Source: Oscheius onirici
Lineage: Eukaryota > Nematoda > Chromadorea > Rhabditida > Rhabditidae
Reading direction: 5' to 3'
Assembly: GCA_932521025.1 (NCBI GenBank)
Contig: OW051468.1
Location: forward strand, 7,378,064 to 7,442,063
Length of the DNA stretch: 64,000 nucleotides
Position 1 is the first letter of the stretch; each line of letters opens with the position of its first letter. The notes under the pieces are model-generated. The model searched no databases and was not told the origin of the DNA. It was given only the letters and a program-made list of their open reading frames with translations. Shown piece by piece: positions 1-10,753 of this stretch. Position numbers and translations under genes: made by a program.

Positions 1-260
1 TTCAGAGAGAACTGACTGCTAGGATTTCTAAAGTCGACGGTAGTGGACTCATGACGTTTGATCTTCTCCCTGGGAACATACCGAGGAATTGGACTCTTCT
101 CCGTCTGCGACTCCTGAAAGAAAAAATTAGACGATTCAAATGTATCTACCTTGGCTAAGACGAAGGCCAGAAGAGAGAGGGCGACAATAGCCATGAGCAT
201 AGAGAACAGAGCTAGAGCTATGTTGAGGGTGAGAGCAGAGAACATCTCCTGCGCCCTCAT
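1..260 (-). CDS. Small single-pass membrane protein, 3' part missing
   Basis: The start codon is at 260-258. The first exon (260-150) encodes a short N-terminus followed by one long hydrophobic stretch (about residues 8-36, rich in L, A, M, V) ending in AFVLAK. A 36-bp intron (149-114) with GT and TTTCAG ends leads to a second exon (113 to 1) encoding a charged tail that contains PRYVPREKIKRHE. The reading frame is open to the window edge, so the protein is cut off. This looks like a signal-anchor or type III membrane protein with a basic cytosolic or extracellular tail. I do not recognise the family. A splice-acceptor-like TTCCAG lies about 30 bases upstream of the start. Confidence 0.6.
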   Translation of the reverse strand, partial: MRAQEMFSALTLNIALALFSMLMAIVALSLLAFVLAKVDTFESSNFFFQESQTEKSPIPRYVPREKIKRHESTTVDFRNPSSQFSL

Positions 261-3200
261 TAGAGGGACTGAATGGGTAGTTGACGAATCTGGAATAGGT
301 ACTGTTTACTGAACGTGAGAAGGAACGAATGATAAAACTGCACATGTGATGGAACCTTTCTCATATCTATTTTTTTCTAGATCCCGGTCATTTGAATCTT
401 TTCATTAATCTTACACCTTCTTAGAAAATGACGAGGATTTAAGCCGAAAAGTCAAGTAGAAGGCTTCTATTAGAGAAGAGAAAATGACGTGCTTGTTCGG
501 CGCCAACGAGGGATTTGCTACGGAAAGAAAATGTTTGTTTGCGTTTTCGAGTTGGAGAAACACCGGTCTCTTTTCCGAGGAACAGGAACAAAGATCAAGA
601 AGCTGATCTACGCTTTCATCCAGGAATACGGCAGTAAATATGTATGTCCAACATCAGATAAACGAGCGGATGAATTCCCTAATTATCAGATTGGAGAGGG
701 TTATGACCTTGTGCTACAGGGAATTCGGAACAATGGTATCTACCAACACAATTTGCTATACGTGTGCAAATAAACATGTAAAAATTTGTCCCGCATAATC
801 TTAGAGTAGACTAGATGTGACAAGTAAAAGAGGACAGTGATAAAAAGTTTGGATTCTGGCCAGGTTCAGAACGAATTCCTTTCGTTCCCAGTCGTTTCAA
901 AGGACCGTTAGCTACGATTCCAGAATCTCAAAAGTGTGAACTTGTTACTGGCTTTAGCGCAAAGTGGGCTCGTCACAAATATGCCAATTCACATTCTGAG
1001 GAATTCTAGTAAGGACAAGAATGGATCTACAGTGCTCCACATAATTATAAACACTGAAAGTCCGTTGCGAAAATTAAGTTTTTCTTCTGGAAAAGCAGAA
1101 ACTGAAACAACCCGTGTCAATCTTTTTCCTTGAACAAAACGAAAAACTTCAATTTTGGCGAGTCTTGAAAAGGGCATCGCTGGTCTCATCTAAACGAGTC
1201 AAACCCTGTTGAATTTTCAAAAAATGAACGAATCAGACTACCGGGGACACTTGCAATGTGTAACTCTGCCATTTACGTAAATGAATCGTCGTGAAAACTG
1301 CATTTTTCAACTGATTGAAGCTCCCGTTCTCCCTTCAAAGGCAACTCAAGCTTCATTATGGCACAAGAAAATAAAGCCGAACTTTGTGGAAAATGTCAGG
1401 GGCTGTATTGTACTCAATATCTATGCATTAGACAAGATACATCGAGACTTGAAAGAGCGCAGGTCCGCAGTCATCGCTGCACGGCGCCGATCCGACCAGA
1501 ATTTGACTGAGAGTCTGGGTCTGAGCTTGGATAGTCGAATATTCGAGCTGATTCACCGTTACAGGACTGCAACCGATCAAGCTCAAAATACCCCTGAAAC
1601 GTTTGAGTTTTTGTAAGTAAACCGTCGTTTTTCCTGGGTGCGTTTATAATTATGTCAAAGTCACTTTTCTGCAAAAATGACCAAAGAATTTTTTCGAAAC
1701 GTGTTATCCAAATTTGCATCATATGCTCAAATATGTAATCACATTTGACATCTTTTTCATCTTTGAGGTAAAAGACGAACCCATTTTTTGACCCGTCTGC
1801 CAAATTTTTTTTGGGTGCGTTTATAATTATGTGGAGAACTGTATAAAGTTTGTAACCCAAGAGTCACTGGGAAATCAAAATGTTACTGTAATCGTCTGTT
1901 AGATAGTAGTTTAATGCAAAAAATTTTGTGATCTTTGCAGAAAGAAAACTAAAAATGATAGTCTTCCCTAACTTTCCCTTCGCTCTCGATCGAGTTCAAT
2001 GGCTAATAGAAGTCTAGAAAGGAGTGGTGAATAGAAATGTCTGGACGGAACTGAGGAAACATTAAGGAGACAATAAGTCGAAGCTCTCCTCTGAAATGGG
2101 TGCTTAACGATTCAAACAGCTGCTGACCGAGTCAGAGAAAAGAAGCGGCGACACAAAACTGATAGCCGGTGTCAATTGGGTCAGCCGGCCGTTACATTAC
2201 GCCGGGAAAAAGGTCACAGTGGGAGTTCTTTTCAAGACTGATAACATATGTGTTTACACGCCAAGGAGAGGACCGGACTGTCCGGAAGAGACTCTGTTTG
2301 TTCTGACTAAATATAGTGAAAGATCTGTTACTTATAGGCCTAAGACGTCTGGAAGAAGGAAGACACTGGGAGAGGACTGGTCAGTCGAGAGCCATTATCA
2401 CGCGCCATAACCGGGATAAGCAACACAGTGCCATTTGGACGGGACAGCCTTATGCGCGAGACTGACGAGATCGGCCATAATCATTTTGATTAGTTCGGGA
2501 GAAAAATCTCGTAATACAGATGGCAACAAGCCAAAATACAGATGGCAACAAGCCAGAAACTGACGTGGTTTCGAAAACACTTCTTTTTTATTGTTAATTA
2601 CTCCAATGGTTGTTTGAAGCAAAACCATGGTCCGGATAGAAATGCTCTTGAAGTCAGCCAACGAATAATGGAAGACTGAAGGGAGTTTCGGTCATAGACA
2701 GGTGGACAACGAAAGACTACGTAGAATAAGATGAAAAATTGAGAAAGGTTGGTATACGAAAAAAATCTGATGGTCCGAAATCATAGCTGAGATGGACCCG
2801 AAACTCGGAGCAAAGAAGATAACTGAATGGATGCCCAAGGAAAGTACTTGGCGAACAGGAGAACAAACTTGGTGGAGACTTACAAACCTCGAAACCAAAA
2901 ATATAGATAAAGACAGCAATGAAGCTCCAATAGAAAACGTCCGAAAGAGACGGCATGAACAGCCGTTCCTGAGAGGTCGGACAGGGCTTATACAAAAAGG
3001 GCAAACAAGCCAGCTACCGGCCCTTTGCAAGAATCGTCTCCTTGCTTTAGACTGACTCATCTTTCACAAATCTTTTCAGTTTTTAGGACAGTTATTGATA
3101 GGCTGCATCCTGCAAAGAAACTGCTCAGAATGATCATATCTACATCTGGTAGCACGAATAAGAGAGATGATAAGGATTAGGATGGGAAGAGGTCGGTCTC

Positions 3201-4629
3201 CGATTAAAAAAACCATAGTCCGGTAGTCAACTCTCTGACCCGATCAGTAGTCGGATTGAGGTCGTGGTCTCTGAAACGGTGATAGTCAACACTAGGACTC
3301 GGAAGAGGGAATCGGCGTGAGAACGGGAGTCTGTACAATATCCTCTCTATAAAATCGTGTGAACTTAAAGTGACAGGATAGAGTTCAGAAGCAGAAGAGG
3401 AAGAGACAGAACAGGGTCAAGGAGGCAAGACTATTTGGGCAAATAAGCCCCTTTACAAGGTCACACCCGATTTTTTTCTGGTTATTTGTTCACGGTCTGG
3501 AACAGTCGAAAGACATTTTTATTACATTGCCGTAAAATCACAGGGTCGGAATAAATAGGAAAGAGTAAAGCTGTGGTTAAGCCGCAGAAATAGACACAGA
3601 GACGGGGTAAAGCTCAATAGACCGGCGGCTTGTTGACGACGAGAACAGTCGGCTGATTCAGGGCACTTCTCTGCGAGAGGAGTCTCTTGAACCTATAGGA
3701 GACCTGTCCTTGCCACAAACTGTAGAGAAGGAACACGATCAAAAAAGTATAGATGCAGGTGCATTGGACGTAATAGGAAGTCGTCTTCTCGGTGTGAAGC
3801 GCTGGAAATTTGAGGTAAGAAACCTGTCCTTCTTTAATAATCCTATCGCTTGTCTACAGCCAAAATTAAAGCAGATTCCAGAGTCTGGAAACCGTAAACT
3901 CACTCTTAAAGGCCCAATTGAGAACCATTATGATGTAATAGGGCTTGAAGATGAAATAAAAGCTGAAGATTAGGAGAGCGTAGCTGACCAGGATTGAGTG
4001 GAAGCACTGAAAGAGGTACGTCAAGTTTGCAACATTCAAAAATGGACTGCATTGAATGAATCCTGTGACTCCTACCAGGCTCTAACACTCTTTCTCCAGA
4101 AAGACTGCGTTTCCGGAGGTTGTAATGCTTTGGCAGTTATCCTTTTACTTGTCGTATCAAGTCTTACCATTAACAAGTCTCGCATAAATTTAACTCAGAC
4201 TAGATTCGACAAGTAAAATGATATCATCCAAATACAGTCCAAGTTCAATAGAAACGCTATTCAAGTCGTTCGAGAGTCATTATCTTTCGAGAGTCACTGT
4301 CTTTCGATTCTTGATTACAGGTTCAATCTGTCTTTGACTCTTTTGTTATCTCTTTATGCTCTTCAAGCAGCTGTTTGTGTCTCTACAAAAATCAGTATTC
4401 TGTCTGTAACCTTGAAAAACCTACTGACAAGTTTACTTGAATTTTAGTAAATCTGGTCAGAAAGACTGCTGACTGATTCAAAGCAGGGAATTCGGTAATT
4501 TAAATCGATAATAAAAGACGCTGAAAATTTCTGTTTATCTCCCTACGTTCTTCTCACAGCTTTCTCAAATGTGAGCAAAATGTCTTTTCTGTTTGTCCTC
4601 TGAATCTTGAATGACTGTACGAATCAGCT
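261..4629. other. Gene-poor stretch with dispersed repeats
   Basis: No conserved protein is seen here. Unspliced ORFs of 60 to 129 codons occur on both strands (for example 489-773 and 1281-1616 on plus, 1471-1860 on minus) but resemble nothing I know. The stretch holds repeat material: a motif with TTTATAATTATGT occurs near 1645 and 1825 with an inverted relative near 1035. A phrase like GACAAGTAAAA recurs near 820 and 4210, and again outside the stretch near 8840. Most of this region is probably decayed mobile DNA. Confidence 0.4.
1441..1690. repeat. Dispersed repeat, copy A (inverted relative at 18952-19190)
   Basis: The segment from CGAGACTTGAAAGAGCGCAG to the TTTATAATTATGTCAAAG motif matches, in reverse complement and with substitutions and small gaps, the segment at about 18952-19190. 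Shared landmarks in order include GCGGTCCGCAGTCATCGCTG-like sequence, a CGGCGCCGATC core, GGAAAAACGG and the AT-rich end. An ORF (1281-1616) covers part of it but has no recognised domain. Confidence 0.6.
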
Positions 4630-4869
4630 CTAGTGGGACTTTCTTAACCTATCGACTCCCTTTGATAAAAAAAGAACTAAAAAAAGACCCACCGAGACTG
4701 CTACAATAGGCCAGATGAGAAGGCTCTTGCGACTAATAATCCCGGCCACAGTTGCCACAGTTATACTGGCTGGAATCAGTAGAACGAACATGGCTTTTCG
4801 AAACTTAAAGTACAAGACGACTACGAGAGCCAGTAGGACCAGTGTTCCGACTGTACATAGCAAATACAT
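4630..4869 (-). CDS. Putative small multi-pass membrane protein
   Basis: An uninterrupted 79-codon ORF whose product is strongly hydrophobic: three likely membrane segments (roughly residues 1-20, 24-44 and 50-70) separated by short basic loops (KFRKAM, SRKS), ending in a basic tail. Just upstream of its ATG is a good splice acceptor (TTGTTCAG). About 37 bp further upstream is a donor that ends an exon starting with ATG CCG ACC. That upstream ATG exon is one base out of frame with this ORF. Either the upstream exon is 5' UTR, or a single-base error or frameshift separates them. The family was not recognised. Composition and the splice site make it more than a random ORF, but expression is unproven. 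Confidence 0.4.
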   Translation of the reverse strand: MYLLCTVGTLVLLALVVVLYFKFRKAMFVLLIPASITVATVAGIISRKSLLIWPIVAVSVGLFLVLFLSKGVDRLRKSH

Positions 4870-7637
4870 TCCATTCTGAACAAGTTATTGTTCGTTAAAA
4901 AATGGTGAATACCTGAAGATGGATAGATCCGAAAAGACATCGGTCGGCATTTTTCCTCCTCTGCGTCGAATCTTCAGAGTTTTTCCGCATCTAAACTTTG
5001 AGTTAACGAGAGAACGACGAAGATTTTAAGCCTTTTCAAAAAGCGGATAGAAGAGGCCAAGTGCAGCTGTCGCCAGATACTTATCCGACAGGTTTAAGTC
5101 TTGTCAAGAGAGCGGGGCTACTTGAACTAATAGTTGAAAATATCGGATTTGGGTGAAAGGCTGACGAAAACGACCCCGTAGAGATCAAGAAAAACGCCGG
5201 GGCATTCATTGTGGCTATCTCTCAAAGGTGGAAAAGGAGGACACTGTCATTCCATTGGCTTTCAGCAGAAAAGTGAGAAGGAGGAGATGAGACGAGACTG
5301 TCTCCCCCATACAAAGACGGATTAGCCTAGAGAGAGCCTCCCGAAGAGTCAAATGACCCCGTTTTGTGTAGCAACTTTTGTGAAGAGATGCAGCTGCGGA
5401 TGGAAAGGGGAAAATGTTAAGCACGCTTCAGCCCGAAAAAAGAACAGGCTTTGTGGCTTTGATTAGCGAGGAGAACTGGGGGAGTAGGGTCTCTGGACCT
5501 CATTCTCAAGAAGAGACCAAAGAAGGCGGAGAGGCTGAGATACAATCGCAATGAGAACATGAAAACCAGCTGCTGGGATAAGAGACTTTGGAGAAACAAG
5601 GTCGTCGAGGTGTGCCGCGGAATTCTTGCAATTTCGAATACAGTTTTACACCCTCTACGGAAAAATGTTAAGCCAAAAGAAGAAGATGTTGTTTGTCTTG
5701 TAGAGAGAGAAAGACTGACGTAGTCACAGCTGGTTTCTCTCCAGTCCACTGATATACTACTATTGGTTTTAAGGACTGGACTATCCCATTAGGAGGACTC
5801 ACGTACGTCACATTCCAGAAAAAGAGAGTGAGACTATCTAAATTTATCTCGGTTTGCTGAAAGTTGTCAGTGACTTGATTTGTCTTTACTGGACTATCCG
5901 TCCATTTCGTCTTCATACAACTACATCAATTGAAGTTTTTGAACCTTTTCCAAGTTCAACGCATATTTTCGTCTTATCTCTCACAGGTTCTGACTTGTTT
6001 CTTTTAGATCGTCAGACTATAGGTGGACATAAATAACCATGAAATGGTACGATGAAGAAAAGAACGTGGTAGCTGGATTCATCATGAAATTTCGATAAAA
6101 CAGTTCCTTCAGATTCTCGTTTCGACGTAACCTGGGGGTGAAAGTTCGAAAGAGAATTCCTATCCTAGCGTTACTGGACTATCAAAGTTTTATTGAACTG
6201 TTTTATCTTCAAAATCAGTCAATCAAAGCGAAATTACTTTCTAATAGGATGCCGCTGAGTTGATCAAATTCAAACCCAAATCAAAGGTATTGTGCTCCTT
6301 ATTCGTGCAAAAGCTGAAAAAATACTTGTAGCTTTCTTCCTCTTATCTAGGTGTCAGATGCTGATTAAAATAGCCATGCTTTCTAAGCATGATTCGTGTT
6401 TGTGCAAAAACTATTATGTAAAGATCCTTTGTAGCGCTTCTACCATCTAGTTTGACTACAATTTGAAAATGTCCGCTAGTTTCTTTGAGACTATCAATCT
6501 GTTCAATCTAAGCCACAAACGAATGCGATTTGCTTAAGGGAGCCGGTTCTGGAGAGGATATTCAAACGGAAGGGAAGCTGGAACTCACATGGCTGAAGAT
6601 GTACTGACGTTTCTTGGAGGAACAGTCGACTACCATCCTCTGAAGGTATTCTTTAAAACTCAAGTGCCAGAATTAAAGTAAGACGAACACTGTCCATACT
6701 ACAGAGAAATTGCATAGCTGGAGAGAAGAGGATATAATTTTGGAAAGGAGGCTATATGAGAGAAGAAAACCGGGTATGTTTTTTGCGAAAGCTCATCATA
6801 TCACGACCACCGCAGAAATTATATTGCTACATTCCTCGTGGCGGCTCTCTTTTGAAAAGTGAAAAATAAACTAGGAAGGAAAGGAATCGATGTCTTCTGT
6901 ATGAAAGAAAGTGACGACGGACTGGTGGACAGGAGAGAGAACGCGGGCAGCTGATTTCTCGTTTGCTAATTCACGCAATGTGAGAGATCTGTATAAAGCG
7001 GTTGCGATCCACACATGTGAGAAGAGAGAAAGTTATCATCTTCACTTTTTAGAAAAGGAGAGAATCTTTTGCCAGCACGGTCTATTTCTTCTCTTTCAGA
7101 CGTAGTCAGACACGGCTAAAATCTAAAAAAAAAACTTGGAAGCACGAAAATGCTAAAAAAAAACAGTTCCCAAAAGTTTAAAGGACTGGCTCCGACACAA
7201 TAAATCTACAGGTACCTTAATTTTTGTTCGGACTCACTGAATTCAGGAAAATATTGACAAGGTCCAGACTTCATCGACCTAAAACTTTCTTTGGAATTCT
7301 CTTCCAGCCCAATCAAAATGTCCTTCCAACTTCCCGATCCGTTCCCATCGCATCTCCACAAAAATCTCACCCCCGTAACCGGTCTCGTTATAAAATCTTG
7401 TCGTCTCTTTTGGGTCTGGCCCCGACACGCGCCTTTTTGTTAGCAACATTTATCTTCGTCCTGATGGATGGTGGGATACTGTTCTGCTTACGTAGAGGCT
7501 CCGGAAGTCTCTCCATTCGCAACTTTTTCACCTTTCCCCCTTGGCAGATACGATTCAATCCGTTAGGTGTCAATATCTATTCCTGTTTATGCAAATGACC
7601 GATGGCTGTCCAAGTGAATTCAATCATTTATTAGCAC
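4870..7637. other. Intergenic region without recognised gene
   Basis: ORFs here (for example 5417-5749 and 5668-5916 on minus, 7224-7598 on plus) overlap one another and show no conserved motif, signal peptide or consistent splice pattern. The region is AT-rich in places and lies downstream of the astacin gene, so it includes that gene's 3' UTR. Confidence 0.4.
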
Positions 7638-9730
7638 CTAGCCGAAGAAGCCCCAGACTCTATCAAAGAATCCTCTAGAATGACCTGTAGGCGGTACAGC
7701 TCTGGACAGTTCCTGACATGTACATCGACAGAAATCCGTAAAGTAGTTGCAGTCCAGGCGATTTCGTCGCGCCATCCTCTGACAGAATATTGAGAAGATT
7801 TCTCGGCAGGCGGATGGAGGTTCAACGGGAGCGTAAGTGACAGCTGGGAGGACTGATTCTACTTCGGGAACCACTGCCATTTCGGTAGGAGCTGGAACGT
7901 CGGGATTCTGAATATTACTTAGGATTCCAAGAGAATGATCCATTACGTTAGAGTCGAAATCTTCTCCCATACAAGTCTGACAACCGTATAGGATACAAAT
8001 CTTTTTGTAGTCACTAGGAGAGGCGTCTTTCTGGTTGCCGATCACCTTCTGAAAAGTACTTTTTGAAGACAAGAATTTAAGTAGACTCACCTGATACTGG
8101 GAATCCTTAGTCTCCATACTGATCCGTCCTTTTCTCGCAAATGCGTCTTCGGCGTACTGAATTCAGAAAAGTCGTGACAGGGCAAGAACATAACATACGT
8201 GCATGACTGATTTGTAATCGTATGGAACTCCGTAGGTTGTTGATTCTTGGGAGGAAATCTTCTCGAATTGGCTCATATAAATGGGATCAATGTTCTCATA
8301 GTGCACGGAGATGAAGTCGTCCTGAAGAATTGATTATGCAAAAAGCGAAAATCAACTAACCCTATCATATCTCATGTGCTCATGCCACAGTCCAATGGCG
8401 TGAAAGAGCTCGTGGACGACGATGTCTACTTCGACGCATCTGGAAGTTTAGTCTTTTTAGGAACACGTCAGGACAAAAATGAGTTGACAAGATCGGTTAG
8501 ATATAGATAAAGATAAGCTCAACAACTAGATAAAAGAAATTAAAAAGATGGCTTGCTTACAATGAGAGAGTTCGAAAACTTCCTGTGAACAAGGATCTCG
8601 CACTTCAACAGTATCAGTTGAATAGTTAGAAAGAACTAATTGTTTACAATCAGAATCAATTATCGGACAGAACTAGTAAGAGACTCGAATGTCAAGGAAA
8701 CGGAGCTAACAATAAACAGTACGGTAAGAAAATGCCGAATCGGATTCGAACAGACTGTCTCGAATCATTCTATCTCCTCTAGCAAGTTCTTACGGTCTCA
8801 AAGTAAGACATGAGTAGAATGGAGTTAGACTAAATCTGACAAGTAAAAGGATAACTTGAAAGAAACGATGTTCAAGTCGTTCCGAAAGAACGGTAGCGAT
8901 CGTTTCATACTCTTAGAATTTAACTTGTTTTTCGAGAAAACAAATACAAAAAGCTCACGTTGCCAGTTCATTAGCCTCCAACATCACAACATTCTTTCCA
9001 CTGAGTCTCCCCACATTTGTATAGCATCTGAATCTTTCTCAAGTCAGTGAAAAGTACCCTCGTCTACCCCTCGTTCTGAGTATTTTGAAGGTCAATATAG
9101 TCCCGTTCGAACGTCCTCTTCCTGAATCGGATACACGTATTTGCTTCAATTCGTCCCATCGCGTCAGCTATGATGTTTCTCTCTGAGGGATCTAAAAACA
9201 GTTTTCTCCAAAATATAGAGGATATCTAACCGTATTGCCCTGATACCATATATGGAATGATGAAGTTTCCGGAAGAGTCACGGGTTTTAGTCCATTTCAA
9301 TGGCGAATTCCGCGGGAGAACATTGTACATGACGGATTTGCTCTTTGCCGTCGTCCTCATCTGACTCATGTCGCTACCGCCATCTTGTGAAAAGATGTTG
9401 ATTCGCTGACCCTGGAATGGAAGCAGTCAGACAGCTGCACAAATAGGGTGAATCGGAACAAAAGTGATGTGGCTTTTTGGATAGTCAAAAAAGACAGTTG
9501 TTCTTTTGATATTCGCTGTCTAACTGTGGCTTTGATTGTCTTTTAGAACAATGCGGATGTCTAACTGTCGTGGTGATGGCTTCAAAATTCAGCGATTTTC
9601 AAGCTGGAAAACAGCTAGAAAATCCTCAGTGGATTCAGCAAAAACCCAAAGGGAAACTCACTCTGCCGGCAACTCTGCCTATCTGTAGAATAAATACAAG
9701 ACAACTAACATAGCTGAAAGACGGACGCAT
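7638..9730 (-). CDS. Astacin-family zinc metalloprotease with ShKT tail (nematode NAS type)
   Basis: Secreted zinc endopeptidase. Eight exons read by eye: 9730-9662, 9411-9231, 9191-9068, 9027-8959, 8439-8361, 8321-8199, 8156-8091, 8048-7638; all junctions are GT/AG and in phase, giving about 373 residues. The N-terminus MRPSFSYVSCLVFILQ is a signal peptide. A short pro-region contains FSQD, a possible stand-in for the FxGD inhibitory motif. The catalytic domain starts near FIIPYMV and carries the zinc site HELFHAIGLWH followed by EHMRYDR, then the Met-turn SVMHY. The C-terminal 60 residues hold a six-cysteine ShKT module (CREIF ... RCTCQ). The combination is typical of nematode NAS proteases, which act in cuticle, gut or parasite tissue invasion; the specific substrate is unknown. 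The large 8440-8958 intron contrasts with the other introns, which mostly are about 40 bp. Confidence 0.9.
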
Positions 9731-10106
9731 ACCCTGAAAAGTTTAGATTACTGTAACTGGAAAAAGTACAAAAGGAAAGAGGGTGTTGGGAAGTGATCAA
9801 ATAAGGCCTCTGGCACCACGGCATCACCGTTTCTAGCGCCATTTGCCAGCTGTTTGCACAGACGTAAATCCATTCCAAAACAGCCGCCGCTCCTTGCCGT
9901 TAGAGATTTGTCTAACGGTGACGTCAGAAGAGCTTGTAACTCTTCTGTATTATGGAAGTGGCAAAAACACAGCATGGGGTTGGAGGTGACAGTGCAAAAT
10001 GACAAGCGGAGAGCTTTGCATAAGTGACAGCAGAACCTGTTGTTTTTGGCTAAATAGAGGGCGTGAATCAGCTGAGCAGACGGATTAGATGAAACTCACA
10101 GCAATA

Positions 10107-10121
10107 CCCCCCCCCCCCCCC
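10107..10121. repeat. Poly-C run
   Basis: Fifteen consecutive C residues, followed by CAGTAG, in the astacin/CUB divergent promoter. It could form an i-motif or G-quadruplex on the other strand, or simply reflect slippage. Confidence 0.9.
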
Positions 10122-10160
10122 AGTAGTTTTCTTATTCTGTTTTGCCTCTTGTTTTCAAAT

Positions 10161-10280
10161 ACAGTGGACTCCTGTTATAGGCGTACCTCTGGTGCAGCTT
10201 CAGTTATATCGGGGAGTCATTTGCACTGAACACGATAAATTTCGGTTGAAAAACGGAATGTTATAACGGCAGTCGACTGT
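10161..10280. mobile_element. Tigger/pogo-like MITE
   Basis: The ends form imperfect terminal inverted repeats: ACAGTGGACTCCTGTTATA on the left and, read on the other strand, ACAGTCGACTGCCGTTATA on the right, about 120 bp apart. CAGT-GACT-CGTTATA ends are typical of pogo/Tigger (Tc1-mariner superfamily) elements. There is no transposase, so this is a non-autonomous copy. The left end is preceded by T, consistent with a TA target. Confidence 0.6.
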
Positions 10281-10753
10281 GATTTGAGAATCTTCCAGAG
10301 CATTTTATGGGTTCTAGAAGGCTTTGTCCAAAGCCAGATCAATCTCCAGCTCAAGGACAGGACTCACCTTCTATTATTTGACCTGATGCCGGCTCGGAAA
10401 CCTAAAGCTTTGCAACGTTACACCAAGTTAACAAATGCAACCATTATTAAAGGTTTGCAACGTCATTCCATGGCTAAAACTAGCGATATCTTGTCTCTGA
10501 CTGTCGTTGACCCTCCGAATTGTACTTCTGGTCACCGTTGAATAGGTTGAGAAATGGTCATCTTCTGCAATTTCTGCCGCCTCCTGAACACAAGACACTC
10601 GTGTAATTCGATCCGGCAACGAACCTTCCTCACCCTCGGCGGCAGCACATCATAATTCGAGTAAGCGATGGATTGTCATGTCCGAAACAGGGGGCGTGTC
10701 ACGTCTTCGAAGCCATTAAAGCCCAGCTCCTAAATGCGCAAGTCGTCCTTCCA

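Larger units (their letters stand above)
9731..10753. other. Divergent promoter region between astacin and CUB genes
   Basis: About 1 kb between two genes transcribed away from each other. It contains a run of fifteen C residues (10107-10121) and a short inverted-repeat element (10161-10280, listed separately). ORFs at 9748-10005 and 10284-10541 show no conserved features. Confidence 0.45.

Noticed and set aside
1281..1860. Overlapping ORFs at 1281-1616 (plus) and 1471-1860 (minus) as candidate genes
   Set aside because: Both lie in a dispersed repeat with a second copy at 18952-19190 that has no intact ORF; no recognised domain.
7224..7598. 124-codon plus ORF as a small membrane protein
   Set aside because: Only one weak hydrophobic patch, no signal peptide or splice context, and an overlapping minus ORF of similar quality.
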